Positions 57,498 to 64,000 of a DNA stretch of 64,000 bases are shown here, piece after piece. The notes below the pieces were generated by a model. That model had not been told where the DNA came from. It saw only the letters and a list, made by a program, of their open reading frames with translations, and searched no databases. Both the position numbers and the translations under genes were made by a program. Source of the stretch: Sphingomonas sp. (GTDB taxonomy: Bacteria; Pseudomonadota; Alphaproteobacteria; Sphingomonadales; Sphingomonadaceae); NCBI GenBank assembly GCA_025936675.1, contig JAICSX010000004.1:1-64000 (forward strand). Reading direction: 5' to 3'. Numbering within the stretch: position 1 is the stretch's first letter; each line of letters starts with the position of its first letter.

Positions 57498-58832
57498 TTA
57501 GAGGCCCGCGAACCGCCGCGCCTCGCCGGCGTCCTTGCCGTAGAAATCATTGAAATACACGATCGAAGTGCCGCTCGGCACCGCCGTCAGATAGGTGATG
57601 TAGAGCGGCACGGGGGTCGGCAGTTCGACCTTCTGCTCCGGACGCGCTCCCTTCGGACTCGGCGGCCTGCCGTTGAACAGCCAGCGCTCGAACCGCGGTG
57701 CATCCTCGAGCCGGACGCAGCCGTTGCTCTCAAGGCGCGCCGCATCCTCGATCTTCTCCTTCTCCGGTGTGTCGTGAAGCCAGATTCCCGCCTGGTTCGG
57801 GAACATGAACTTCATTCGTCCCATCGAGTTGGCGGGACCCGGCCGCTGGCGGAGATTGACCTTGAGACGGCCTTCGGCGACCGCATGCCAGTCGACGGAC
57901 ATCGGGTTGAGGACGTGGGCGTCCGGCCCGAACTTGTCGACGAGGTCATAGCCCCGCTTGGTGAAATAGGCGCGTCCTTCCTTGAGGATGGTCGGCGCGA
58001 GCTTGCGCGATGTGATATCGGGCGGCGAATTCCAATAAGGATTGAGGGCGACGTAGCGGATGAAGGCATTCATCATCGGCGTCTGTGCGATCGGATCCGG
58101 CCGGCCGGCGACGACGCGCATCGAGTCTACCACCTGGCCGTTCTCATACATGTAGAGACGCGCCGCTGGCGGATTGACGATCACATAGCGGCCGTTGCCG
58201 GCTGGAAGCGCTCGCGCTCGCTCGAGGTTCAGCGACAGGAGGCGATACTGCGCAGCGTTGGCATAGATTCGGCTCGCGATCGCCTGACGGAGCTTCGCGT
58301 AAATCGGATTCATCCACCCCATCTGCTGGACGTAGTCCGCGAGTGAATTTGCGTGTGCCGCCGCGGTGAGCAGCTCCATCGCCGAGGGCGGCGCCGGTTT
58401 CAGGTCCGCATCGACATAAATGATTCCCACGCCGGGATCGTGCCGGAGGTCGCGGGCATATTCCACGAAGGCTTCGCTGAGCATCGCCTCCGCGCGTTGC
58501 ACGGCAGCGGGGTTGCCGCTTCTCCCGTCCTGGACCGCACGGCTAAGCGCGCGAACATTATACCGCTTGGGATTGAGGTGATCGGCCTGCGCGGTGGAAA
58601 GCAGCTGGAGCAGCTGGGGCGCCGCATTGCCCGCACCGGGTGCGAACCACAAAGGCGCTCCGCCGCGCGAGCGATAGAAATCCGCGATTTCGCCGTCGAA
58701 AGGCGCAGCGGTGGCTGCCCTGGCCGGTGTGGGCGCGATGATCAGCGGTGTCGAAAGAGCAACAACCCCAAACAGTCCGGCTGCGGCAATGACTCGGCCA
58801 AGCGGCGATAGGCCGCCAGAAAGCTTACCCAT
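57498..58832 (-). CDS. L,D-transpeptidase (YkuD/YcbB family)
   Basis: 444 residues. A signal anchor (about 12-38), an N-terminal peptidoglycan-binding-like domain (about 45-200) and the YkuD catalytic domain (about 215-400), whose active site is the H-x-n-S-x-G-C-x-R motif: IWLHDTP and SNGCVRLED near 375-385. Such enzymes form 3-3 crosslinks or attach Braun-type lipoproteins in the periplasm. The long YcbB-type architecture is present. Shares only three bases between its stop and the GGDEF-EAL-PilZ gene end, so they converge. Confidence 0.92.
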   Translation of the reverse strand: MGKLSGGLSPLGRVIAAAGLFGVVALSTPLIIAPTPARAATAAPFDGEIADFYRSRGGAPLWFAPGAGNAAPQLLQLLSTAQADHLNPKRYNVRALSRAVQDGRSGNPAAVQRAEAMLSEAFVEYARDLRHDPGVGIIYVDADLKPAPPSAMELLTAAAHANSLADYVQQMGWMNPIYAKLRQAIASRIYANAAQYRLLSLNLERARALPAGNGRYVIVNPPAARLYMYENGQVVDSMRVVAGRPDPIAQTPMMNAFIRYVALNPYWNSPPDITSRKLAPTILKEGRAYFTKRGYDLVDKFGPDAHVLNPMSVDWHAVAEGRLKVNLRQRPGPANSMGRMKFMFPNQAGIWLHDTPEKEKIEDAARLESNGCVRLEDAPRFERWLFNGRPPSPKGARPEQKVELPTPVPLYITYLTAVPSGTSIVYFNDFYGKDAGEARRFAGL

Positions 58833-58924
58833 GTTGATCCTTCATTCCTCAGGCTTGCACGGCTGAACGCGCGAATCCCCGAACTGGTTGTAGGCCGAGC
58901 GCTTACCCTTCGCTGAACCGCGCA

Positions 58925-58958
58925 CACAAGAAAAGAGCGCCGGACATGCCGGCGCTCT
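58925..58958 (-). terminator. Rho-independent terminator of the exported Tyr-rich gene
   Basis: Perfect 10-bp stem AGAGCGCCGG (58934-58943) / CCGGCGCTCT (58949-58958) with ACATG loop. On the minus strand it is followed by TTTTCTTGTG. It lies 23 bases after the stop at 58982. Confidence 0.85.
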
Positions 58959-58981
58959 TCCTTGGCCAAGTTACCGCCCGC

Positions 58982-59455
58982 TTAGCGGCGGTTGATGTGA
59001 ACGTCGTAGACTGCGCCGTTGTAACCGACGTCACAGCGGAAGCTGAGGTCGGCGGCGTTGTTGTAGCCGTAGCCGAGCGCGCCATAGGCTCCGACGCCAT
59101 ATGGGCCATAGCCATTGGACGCATAACGGCCGCTGCTTGCGAGGCCGCGCACACGAATCATCCCGTTGTTGCGCGGGGTTACCTGCGTAATCGACAATAC
59201 CTGGCCACGGGCGGTCGGCACGCCGACGAGCGACCCTAGGATGCTGCCCAGGCTCGTCCGGTTGTACAGACGACTCTGGACCGCGGCGGTGCATTGCGAA
59301 GCCGCAGCGTTGGTGTTTATGCCGTAGCCGTAATTGTTGTAGCCGTAGTTCGTACCGTAGCGGCTGTACCCATAATATTGAGCGCCGGCGGGCGCGGCGG
59401 CCGCAATCGCGGCAACGCCTGCACTGAGGCCAATGATTTTCTTGATCGTAAACAT
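58982..59455 (-). CDS. Exported Tyr/Gly/Asn-rich protein
   Basis: 157 residues. Signal peptide (MFTIKKIIGLSAGVAAIAAAAPAGA), a Tyr/Gly/Asn-rich stretch (QYYGYSRYGTNYGYNNYGYGIN), then a compact domain with C55 and C139 (SQCTAAVQSRL, FRCDVGYNGAVYDVHINRR), likely a disulfide. ITQVTPRNNGMIRVRGLASSG is the centre. Similar short exported proteins are common in sphingomonads. Function unknown. It has its own terminator downstream. Confidence 0.8.
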   Translation of the reverse strand: MFTIKKIIGLSAGVAAIAAAAPAGAQYYGYSRYGTNYGYNNYGYGINTNAAASQCTAAVQSRLYNRTSLGSILGSLVGVPTARGQVLSITQVTPRNNGMIRVRGLASSGRYASNGYGPYGVGAYGALGYGYNNAADLSFRCDVGYNGAVYDVHINRR

Positions 59456-59581
59456 GATTCTTCTCCGTCAGAGGAACGGTGTCGTCTGGTGAACAAAACG
59501 CTCCGGCGGCGACGGCGGTTCGACGTTCAACGTAACGGCAGTTCGACTCGTCGTGTCTGACTGAACCTCAGATAAATGGCG

Positions 59582-59637
59582 AAAAAGCAGGAAAAAGAAT
59601 CAGGAGCGGCCGCCGCAGCCTAAGCCGCGACGGCCGC
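59582..59637 (-). terminator. Rho-independent terminator of the DUF4402 gene
   Basis: 11-bp stem (59606-59616 with 59627-59637, one T-G pair) and 10-base loop, followed on the minus strand by a T-rich run (TTCTTTTTCC...TTTTT). 25 bases beyond the stop at 59662. Confidence 0.85.
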
Positions 59638-59661
59638 CCGAACCACCGACAACCAGTGGGT

Positions 59662-60171
59662 TTATTGATAGTCGGCGGTCAGCTGGAACAGAGCCGAATA
59701 GGTGCCGTTCGCCTGGTTGGCCGCAATGCCGAACGCACCGCCGACATAGACGGTGAACGCGCCGCTGCCCGGAAGCACGCGGGTCGTACCGCCGGCGTCC
59801 AGAGTCATGCTGTTCACACTCACGGTCGCGCCGCCAGGTCCGACGAGGACCGCGCCTGCGGGCGGAGTCAGTGTCAGCCCGACCGTCTGCCCGCTCTGGC
59901 CGAGACCGTCGAAGCGAGCACGCGAGAACGTGCTCGGCACGAGCGTCACACCGCCAGCCGCGCTGCGAATTGCGGTATCGGGATCAACCGACACAGTACC
60001 TGCAGTCGCGCTACCGGCGACGGTGCCGAAATCGAGGTCCGAAACCCACGAAAGCGTCAGCGGCTCGAGGACGACACCCTTTGCAGTCGCCGTCGCTGAA
60101 GCCTGTTGAGCGACGGCCGGCGTCGCCACAACGAGAGCGGCAAGCGCCGCAAAGCCCAGATTGAAACGCAT
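59662..60171 (-). CDS. DUF4402 domain exported protein
   Basis: 169 residues. Signal peptide ending at AVAQ, then a DUF4402 beta-sandwich: GVVLEPLTLSWVSDLDFGTVAGSATAGTVSVDPDT near 32-66 and VGLTLTPPAGAVLVGPGGATVSVNSMTLD. The family is found in outer-membrane or pilus-like surface proteins. No cysteine. Encodes its own terminator. No obvious functional partners nearby. Confidence 0.85.
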   Translation of the reverse strand: MRFNLGFAALAALVVATPAVAQQASATATAKGVVLEPLTLSWVSDLDFGTVAGSATAGTVSVDPDTAIRSAAGGVTLVPSTFSRARFDGLGQSGQTVGLTLTPPAGAVLVGPGGATVSVNSMTLDAGGTTRVLPGSGAFTVYVGGAFGIAANQANGTYSALFQLTADYQ

Positions 60172-60320
60172 CTTGATTCCCCACGTACAAATGATCGAGG
60201 AGATGACAGATGCATCAGCGCGCCTTCACAGCGATTGAAGGCTTTTGGTTGAACGAAAATTTACCCTGTTTGTGAGCCATACCGGCCAGACGGAGAATCG
60301 TTAGCTGTGCGTCTCGGCAC

Positions 60321-60503
60321 CTAAGCGGCCGGCACAAGTTGCAGCCTTTGATTTCCATTTTGTGCTTCCAGGATCGCACTGCGTTCTTCGTACGCGGCGG
60401 CGAGTTCAAGGTGCACGTCTCGCACCTTGTAGTCTCGAGCGGAGGCGGCGGCGGCGCGTTCCTCCGCCGACCTGCGACGATAGTAATTCAGATCCGCATC
60501 CAT
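60321..60503 (-). CDS. Small helical protein (60 aa)
   Basis: 60 residues: MDADLNYYRRRSAEERAAAASARDYKVRDVHLELAAAYEERSAILEAQ then a short tail. The YYRRRxxEER start followed by a charged helical HLELAxxY segment is a pattern I recall from very short alphaproteobacterial proteins, so I accept it; not searched. Function unknown. Confidence 0.6.
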   Translation of the reverse strand: MDADLNYYRRRSAEERAAAASARDYKVRDVHLELAAAYEERSAILEAQNGNQRLQLVPAA

Positions 60504-60727
60504 AGCGGCACCCCCAACAGCCGGCCGCCGGATCTGCTGGACTGCGACTCGCTGCAGCCGGAGTTATCCACATATCATTGATGGCGGAATTAACCCATTC
60601 ACTTAGGTCAACTCGTTCAGTGTTAAACAGCCGATAGCCATTGGTTCAAATCGCTGACGACGACTGGCGTTTCGCAAGGAATTCTTAGCTTCTGAACGGC
60701 TACCCAAAAGTGATTGGGGAGGCGGAA
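60504..60727. other. Non-coding gap, no gene seen
   Basis: 224 bases between the small helical protein and the TTG-started lipoprotein. Nothing was identified apart from AT-rich parts that could hold promoters (for example around 60600-60650). Confidence 0.5.
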
Positions 60728-60904
60728 TTGCCGCGTGTTTCAATTCTAGTGTCGCTAGCCATCGCGGTTGCGGGCTGTGGCCAAGCTCCGTCGCAAGATC
60801 ATTCCTCGGTCACCGTGAAGCTCCCCCCGGCACGGCCATCCACGCCATCGCCCGCATTTTCGTTCGACGCTGCCGCGAAGCCGCCAGCTAAAACAGCTTC
60901 CTAG
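60728..60904 (+). CDS. Putative small lipoprotein (58 aa)
   Basis: 58 residues from a TTG five bases after [22 protein letters not shown] is a lipoprotein signal with lipobox VAGC. The mature part is Pro/Ser/Ala-rich ([28 protein letters not shown]). Overlaps the convergent acyl-CoA dehydrogenase gene by four bases. The Shine-Dalgarno and lipobox argue for expression; moderate confidence. Confidence 0.55.
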   Translation: MPRVSILVSLAIAVAGCGQAPSQDHSSVTVKLPPARPSTPSPAFSFDAAAKPPAKTAS

Positions 60905-62697
60905 AAGGCCTCCGCCGGGATTTTCATCAGAGTCTCCGCCCCAGCCTCGATCTTCCGTCTGAGAGCGCTGGAAACCGGGAGCTCGCGATCTGCGTAGAAG
61001 CGGGCTGTCGTGAGCTTGGCTTCGTGGAACTGCCGGTCCTCAGCACCTTCGGCAAGCGCCTTCGCGGAAGCGCGCGCCATCTTGAGCCACATCCATCCCA
61101 GCGAAACCACGCCCATCAGCTCCATGTACGGATAGGCGCCGGCTCCGGCGTTGTCCGGATTGGCCATGCCATTCTGCGCGAGCCACATGGTCGCGGCCTG
61201 CAGGTCCTGAAGCGCTGGCTCGAGCGCCGAGGCAACGCCTGCGGGATCGCCCACAGCGTTCGCTTCCGCGATCTCGCGGCCGACTAGCTCGAAGAAAGCG
61301 CGAACAGCGCGTCCCCCGTCTTTAGGCAGCTTGCGGCCGACGAGGTCCATCGCCTGGATGCCGTTGGTGCCTTCGTAGATCTGCGTGATCCGCGCATCGC
61401 GAACGAACTGCTCCATCCCATGTTCGCGGATGTAACCGTGACCGCCAAGGATCTGTTGCGCGTAGACCGCAGCCTCGAACCCCTTGTCGGTGAGATAGCC
61501 CTTGATCACCGGCGTGATCAGCCCGAGCAGATCGTCGGCTTGCTGGCGCTCGGCTTCGTCCGGGGACCGGCGCATCAGGTCGACCTGGAGCGCGCCCCAG
61601 AGGACGAGCGCACGTCCGCCCTCGTTCCAAGCGCGTGCTTCCATCAGCATCCGCCGAACGTCCGGATGTACGATGATGGCGTCGGCCTTGGCGGCCTCCT
61701 CGCGTTCGTCGGGTCTCAGCGCCCTGCCCTGCCGGCGCTCGCGGGCGTAAGCGGCGGCATTCTGATAGGCGACCTCGCCCTGGGCGATACCTTGCAGGCC
61801 GACGCCGAGGCGGGCAGCGTTCATCATGATGAACATGGCGGCCAGACCCTTCTCTGGTTCACCAACCAGCCATCCCTTCGCGCTGTCGTAATTCATCACG
61901 CAGGTCGCGTTGCCGTGGATGCCCATCTTCTTCTCGAGCGCGCCGCAGCTGACGGCGTTGCGTTCGCCGATGGAGCCATCATCGTTCACCAGAAACTTAG
62001 GCACCACGAATAGCGAGATACCCTTGACGCTGTCGGGAGCCCCGGAGCGCTTGGCGAGCACCAGATGGATGATGTTGTCGCTAAGGTCGTGCTCGCCCGA
62101 CGAGATAAAAATCTTGGTGCCTGTGATCGAATAGCTGCCGTCGTCGTTCGGTTCGGCGCGCGTCTTCAAGAGACCAAGGTCGGTGCCGCAATGCGGCTCG
62201 GTAAGGTTCATCGTCCCGGTCCAGCGGCCGGTGATCATCGTCGGGACATATTTCTGCTTGAGCTCGTCGCTTCCCTTCACAAGCAATGATGCGATCGCGC
62301 CAGAAGTCAGGCCCTGGTACATCTCGAAGCTGTGGTTGGCCGACAGGATGTACTCGGTGACCGCGGTGCCGACGACTTGCGGAATTCCTTGCCCGCCATA
62401 TTCCTCGGGACCCGTCAGCGTCGGCCAGCCTGCCTCGACGAACTGGTCGTAGGCTTCCTTGAATCCCGGAGGCGTAGTGACGGAGCCGTCCTCGTTGCGC
62501 TTGCAGCCGACTTCGTCGCCGATGCGGTTCAGCGGCTGCAGCACCTCGGCAGCAAACCGGCCCGCTTCCGCGAGAATGGCCTCGATCAGGTCAGGCGTCG
62601 CATTGGCGAAGCCCGGCAGGTTGGAATAACGCCCAATGTCGAGCACGCTCTCAAGGATGAAGCGGGTGTCGCGCACCGGCGCTGTGTAGGTCGGCAT
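60901..62697 (-). CDS. Acyl-CoA dehydrogenase, DmdC-like long form
   Basis: 598 residues, longer than the common 380. Central ACAD core with [23 protein letters not shown] near 160, [41 protein letters not shown] near 415-455 (the FAD and catalytic Glu region) and an extra C-terminal domain ([37 protein letters not shown]). This architecture is found in 3-methylmercaptopropionyl-CoA dehydrogenase (DmdC) and long-chain FadE-like proteins. Oxidises acyl-CoA to enoyl-CoA; substrate not fixed by sequence. Confidence 0.9.
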   Translation of the reverse strand: MPTYTAPVRDTRFILESVLDIGRYSNLPGFANATPDLIEAILAEAGRFAAEVLQPLNRIGDEVGCKRNEDGSVTTPPGFKEAYDQFVEAGWPTLTGPEEYGGQGIPQVVGTAVTEYILSANHSFEMYQGLTSGAIASLLVKGSDELKQKYVPTMITGRWTGTMNLTEPHCGTDLGLLKTRAEPNDDGSYSITGTKIFISSGEHDLSDNIIHLVLAKRSGAPDSVKGISLFVVPKFLVNDDGSIGERNAVSCGALEKKMGIHGNATCVMNYDSAKGWLVGEPEKGLAAMFIMMNAARLGVGLQGIAQGEVAYQNAAAYARERRQGRALRPDEREEAAKADAIIVHPDVRRMLMEARAWNEGGRALVLWGALQVDLMRRSPDEAERQQADDLLGLITPVIKGYLTDKGFEAAVYAQQILGGHGYIREHGMEQFVRDARITQIYEGTNGIQAMDLVGRKLPKDGGRAVRAFFELVGREIAEANAVGDPAGVASALEPALQDLQAATMWLAQNGMANPDNAGAGAYPYMELMGVVSLGWMWLKMARASAKALAEGAEDRQFHEAKLTTARFYADRELPVSSALRRKIEAGAETLMKIPAEAF

Positions 62698-62803
62698 TGC
62701 TTACCTCCGTGTCAGTATCGTCCTAGCCGCGCTCGCGCCGCGCCGTCCAGCATCTGTAAATGTCGGAACCGTAACGGTGGCCGCAATTGAAAAAGGAACA
62801 CGG

Positions 62804-63400
62804 ATGAAGTTCGCTTCACCTCTGATCGCTGCCGCTGTTGCGGCAAGCCCAGCGCATGCCGCACCCAGAACCGAGACCACGGTCCTCGCCGGCGGGTGCT
62901 TCTGGGGAATGGAATGGGTCTTCGAGCATGTGAAGGGCGTAACCAGCGTCGTCTCAGGTTACGCGGGCGGAAGCGCCAAGGACGCGACCTACGATCAGGT
63001 GAGCTCGGAGGGCACCGGCCATGCCGAGGCGGTCAAGATCACTTTCGATCCCACGCAAGTCAGTTACGCGCAGCTTCTGCAGGTCTATTTCACCGTCGCG
63101 CACAACCCGACCGAGGTGGACCGGCAGGGGCCGGATATCGGCCACAGTTACCGTTCTGCGATTTTCCCGCAGAATGCCGAGCAGGCGCGGTTCGCAAAGG
63201 CGTTCATCGCGCGGCTGAATGCCGCGCACATCTATAAGGCGCCGATCGCGACGAAGATCGAAAGCGGCGGCTTCTACCCTGCCGAGGCCTATCACCAGGG
63301 TTTCGCGCGCAAGCACCCCTATTTACCGTATATCGTCGTCAATGACCGTCCAAAGATCGGCGCGCTGCGCCAAAAATTCCCGGTGCTTTACAAGGGCTAA
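62804..63400 (+). CDS. msrA: Peptide methionine-S-sulfoxide reductase, periplasmic form
   Basis: 198 residues from ATG after AAGGA. Signal peptide (MKFASPLIAAAVAASPAHA) so the enzyme acts in the periplasm. GGCFWG with catalytic Cys32, then SGYAGGSAKDATYDQVSSEGTGHAEAVKITFDP and VDRQGPDIGHSYRSAIFP are MsrA signatures. Cys32 is the only cysteine in the mature protein, so no resolving Cys is present and regeneration needs an external thiol (thioredoxin-like or DsbD-type). No msrB in the window. Confidence 0.93.
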   Translation: MKFASPLIAAAVAASPAHAAPRTETTVLAGGCFWGMEWVFEHVKGVTSVVSGYAGGSAKDATYDQVSSEGTGHAEAVKITFDPTQVSYAQLLQVYFTVAHNPTEVDRQGPDIGHSYRSAIFPQNAEQARFAKAFIARLNAAHIYKAPIATKIESGGFYPAEAYHQGFARKHPYLPYIVVNDRPKIGALRQKFPVLYKG

Positions 63401-63527
63401 GCGGCAGTCCGTTCTGCTAAGCGGTTAAGATTTCACGCTTTATTCAGGGCGGGGGCGACAAGCGCGCCGCCGCTGCCTATATGCCGGGTTCAACAGCGAG
63501 CCTCTGGGTAGTCGGGGACCCAAACTG

Positions 63528-64000
63528 ATGCTGACGACCAATCCGTTCGATGATGACAAGCTGCGCGAGGAATGCGGCATTTTCGGCATCTGGGGTGCCG
63601 ATAACGCCGCTAGCTTCGTTGCCTTGGGATTGCACGCTCTCCAGCACCGCGGCCAGGAAGGGGTCGGAATCACGAGCTTCGACGGCAAGCATTTCCACTC
63701 TCACCGAGCGATGGGCCAGGTCGCCGGCAACTTTGATCGCGATGAGGTGATGCGGATGCTCGCGGGCCGATCGGCGATCGGCCACGTGCGCTATTCCACC
63801 GCAGGCGGGCCCGGTCTTCGCAACGTCCAGCCGCTGTTCGCCGAGCTCGCTGAAGGCGGGTTTGCGCTCGCTCAGAACGGCAACCTCTCGAACGCGATGA
63901 AGCTGAGGCGTACGCTCAACCGCCGCGGTTCGATCTTCCAGTCGACCAGCGACACTGAGGTCATCATCCACCTCGTCGCGACATCCGATCGAGCCAATAC
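63528..64000 (+). CDS. purF: Amidophosphoribosyltransferase (N-terminal part)
   Basis: Partial gene; 157 codons are visible, continuing past the window end. First committed step of purine synthesis: PRPP plus glutamine to phosphoribosylamine. Residue 16 is the catalytic Cys (EECGIFGIWG), preceded by a 15-residue propeptide. Further class II amidotransferase motifs are present: LHALQHRGQEGVGI, IGHVRYSTAG, AQNGNLSN and STSDTEVIIH. The start is the ATG at 63528. Confidence 0.95.
   Translation, partial: MLTTNPFDDDKLREECGIFGIWGADNAASFVALGLHALQHRGQEGVGITSFDGKHFHSHRAMGQVAGNFDRDEVMRMLAGRSAIGHVRYSTAGGPGLRNVQPLFAELAEGGFALAQNGNLSNAMKLRRTLNRRGSIFQSTSDTEVIIHLVATSDRAN

Overview
The window is a continuous piece of a high-GC alphaproteobacterial chromosome, most likely from the order Sphingomonadales. 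Several markers point there: a circularly permuted two-piece tmRNA gene, a UrcA-family protein, a DUF6356 protein, a PEP-CTERM protein with the PEPxxWAMMLLGFG type of sorting signal, and many short exported Tyr/Gly-rich proteins. No insertion sequence, prophage, CRISPR array, toxin-antitoxin pair or integrated element was found. The only recombinase looks like housekeeping XerD.

Layout. 1-3.4 kb: an SH3 protein, a nitronate-monooxygenase-like flavoprotein with an added four-cysteine C-terminus, a glycine-zipper protein and nadC. 3.4-8.8 kb: a minus-strand run (LemA, two TPM proteins, a Nudix enzyme, a phosphoesterase), then mscL, a lipoprotein and a VOC protein. 8.8-13.4 kb: a PEP-CTERM protein divergent from a membrane-anchored winged-helix/ankyrin regulator, the tmRNA gene with its promoter, a lipoprotein, a Nudix protein, a SWIB protein and an LD-carboxypeptidase. 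13.4-20.9 kb: a PQQ glucose dehydrogenase, a D-aminoacylase-like protein, a BLUF photoreceptor, a 52-residue zinc-ribbon protein and a MurC/Mpl-like ligase. 20.9-27.3 kb: a LytS/LytTR two-component pair, a small acidic protein, UrcA, a dicarboxylate symporter and an exported methyltransferase-like protein. 27.3-36.4 kb: an amine oxidase, a DUF2383 protein, folE, a YeiH-type exporter, tRNA-Arg(CCT), the comF-grxC-nitrilase-DUF1178 block and an orphan Flp pilin. 36.4-49.8 kb: an M48 protease, accA, xerD, aroK, the cvpA-cysS-IscU-like-Kef block, an MFS pump, a methyltransferase and a glycosyltransferase. 49.8-64 kb: radA, an Na+/H+ antiporter, an MFS protein, cysK, a GGDEF-EAL-PilZ protein, an L,D-transpeptidase, small exported proteins, an acyl-CoA dehydrogenase, msrA and the start of purF.

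Most blocks are tightly packed, with ATGA or TGATG stop/start overlaps that indicate translational coupling. The gene content is mainly core metabolism, cell-envelope maintenance and membrane transport. I saw no obvious new multi-gene system. The most unusual signals are local: an 11-bp-phased direct repeat in front of the ankyrin regulator, a repeat array in front of urcA, an inverted/direct repeat in front of the Mur ligase, catalytic-residue losses in the IscU-like and D-aminoacylase-like proteins, and several small genes below normal ORF cut-offs.
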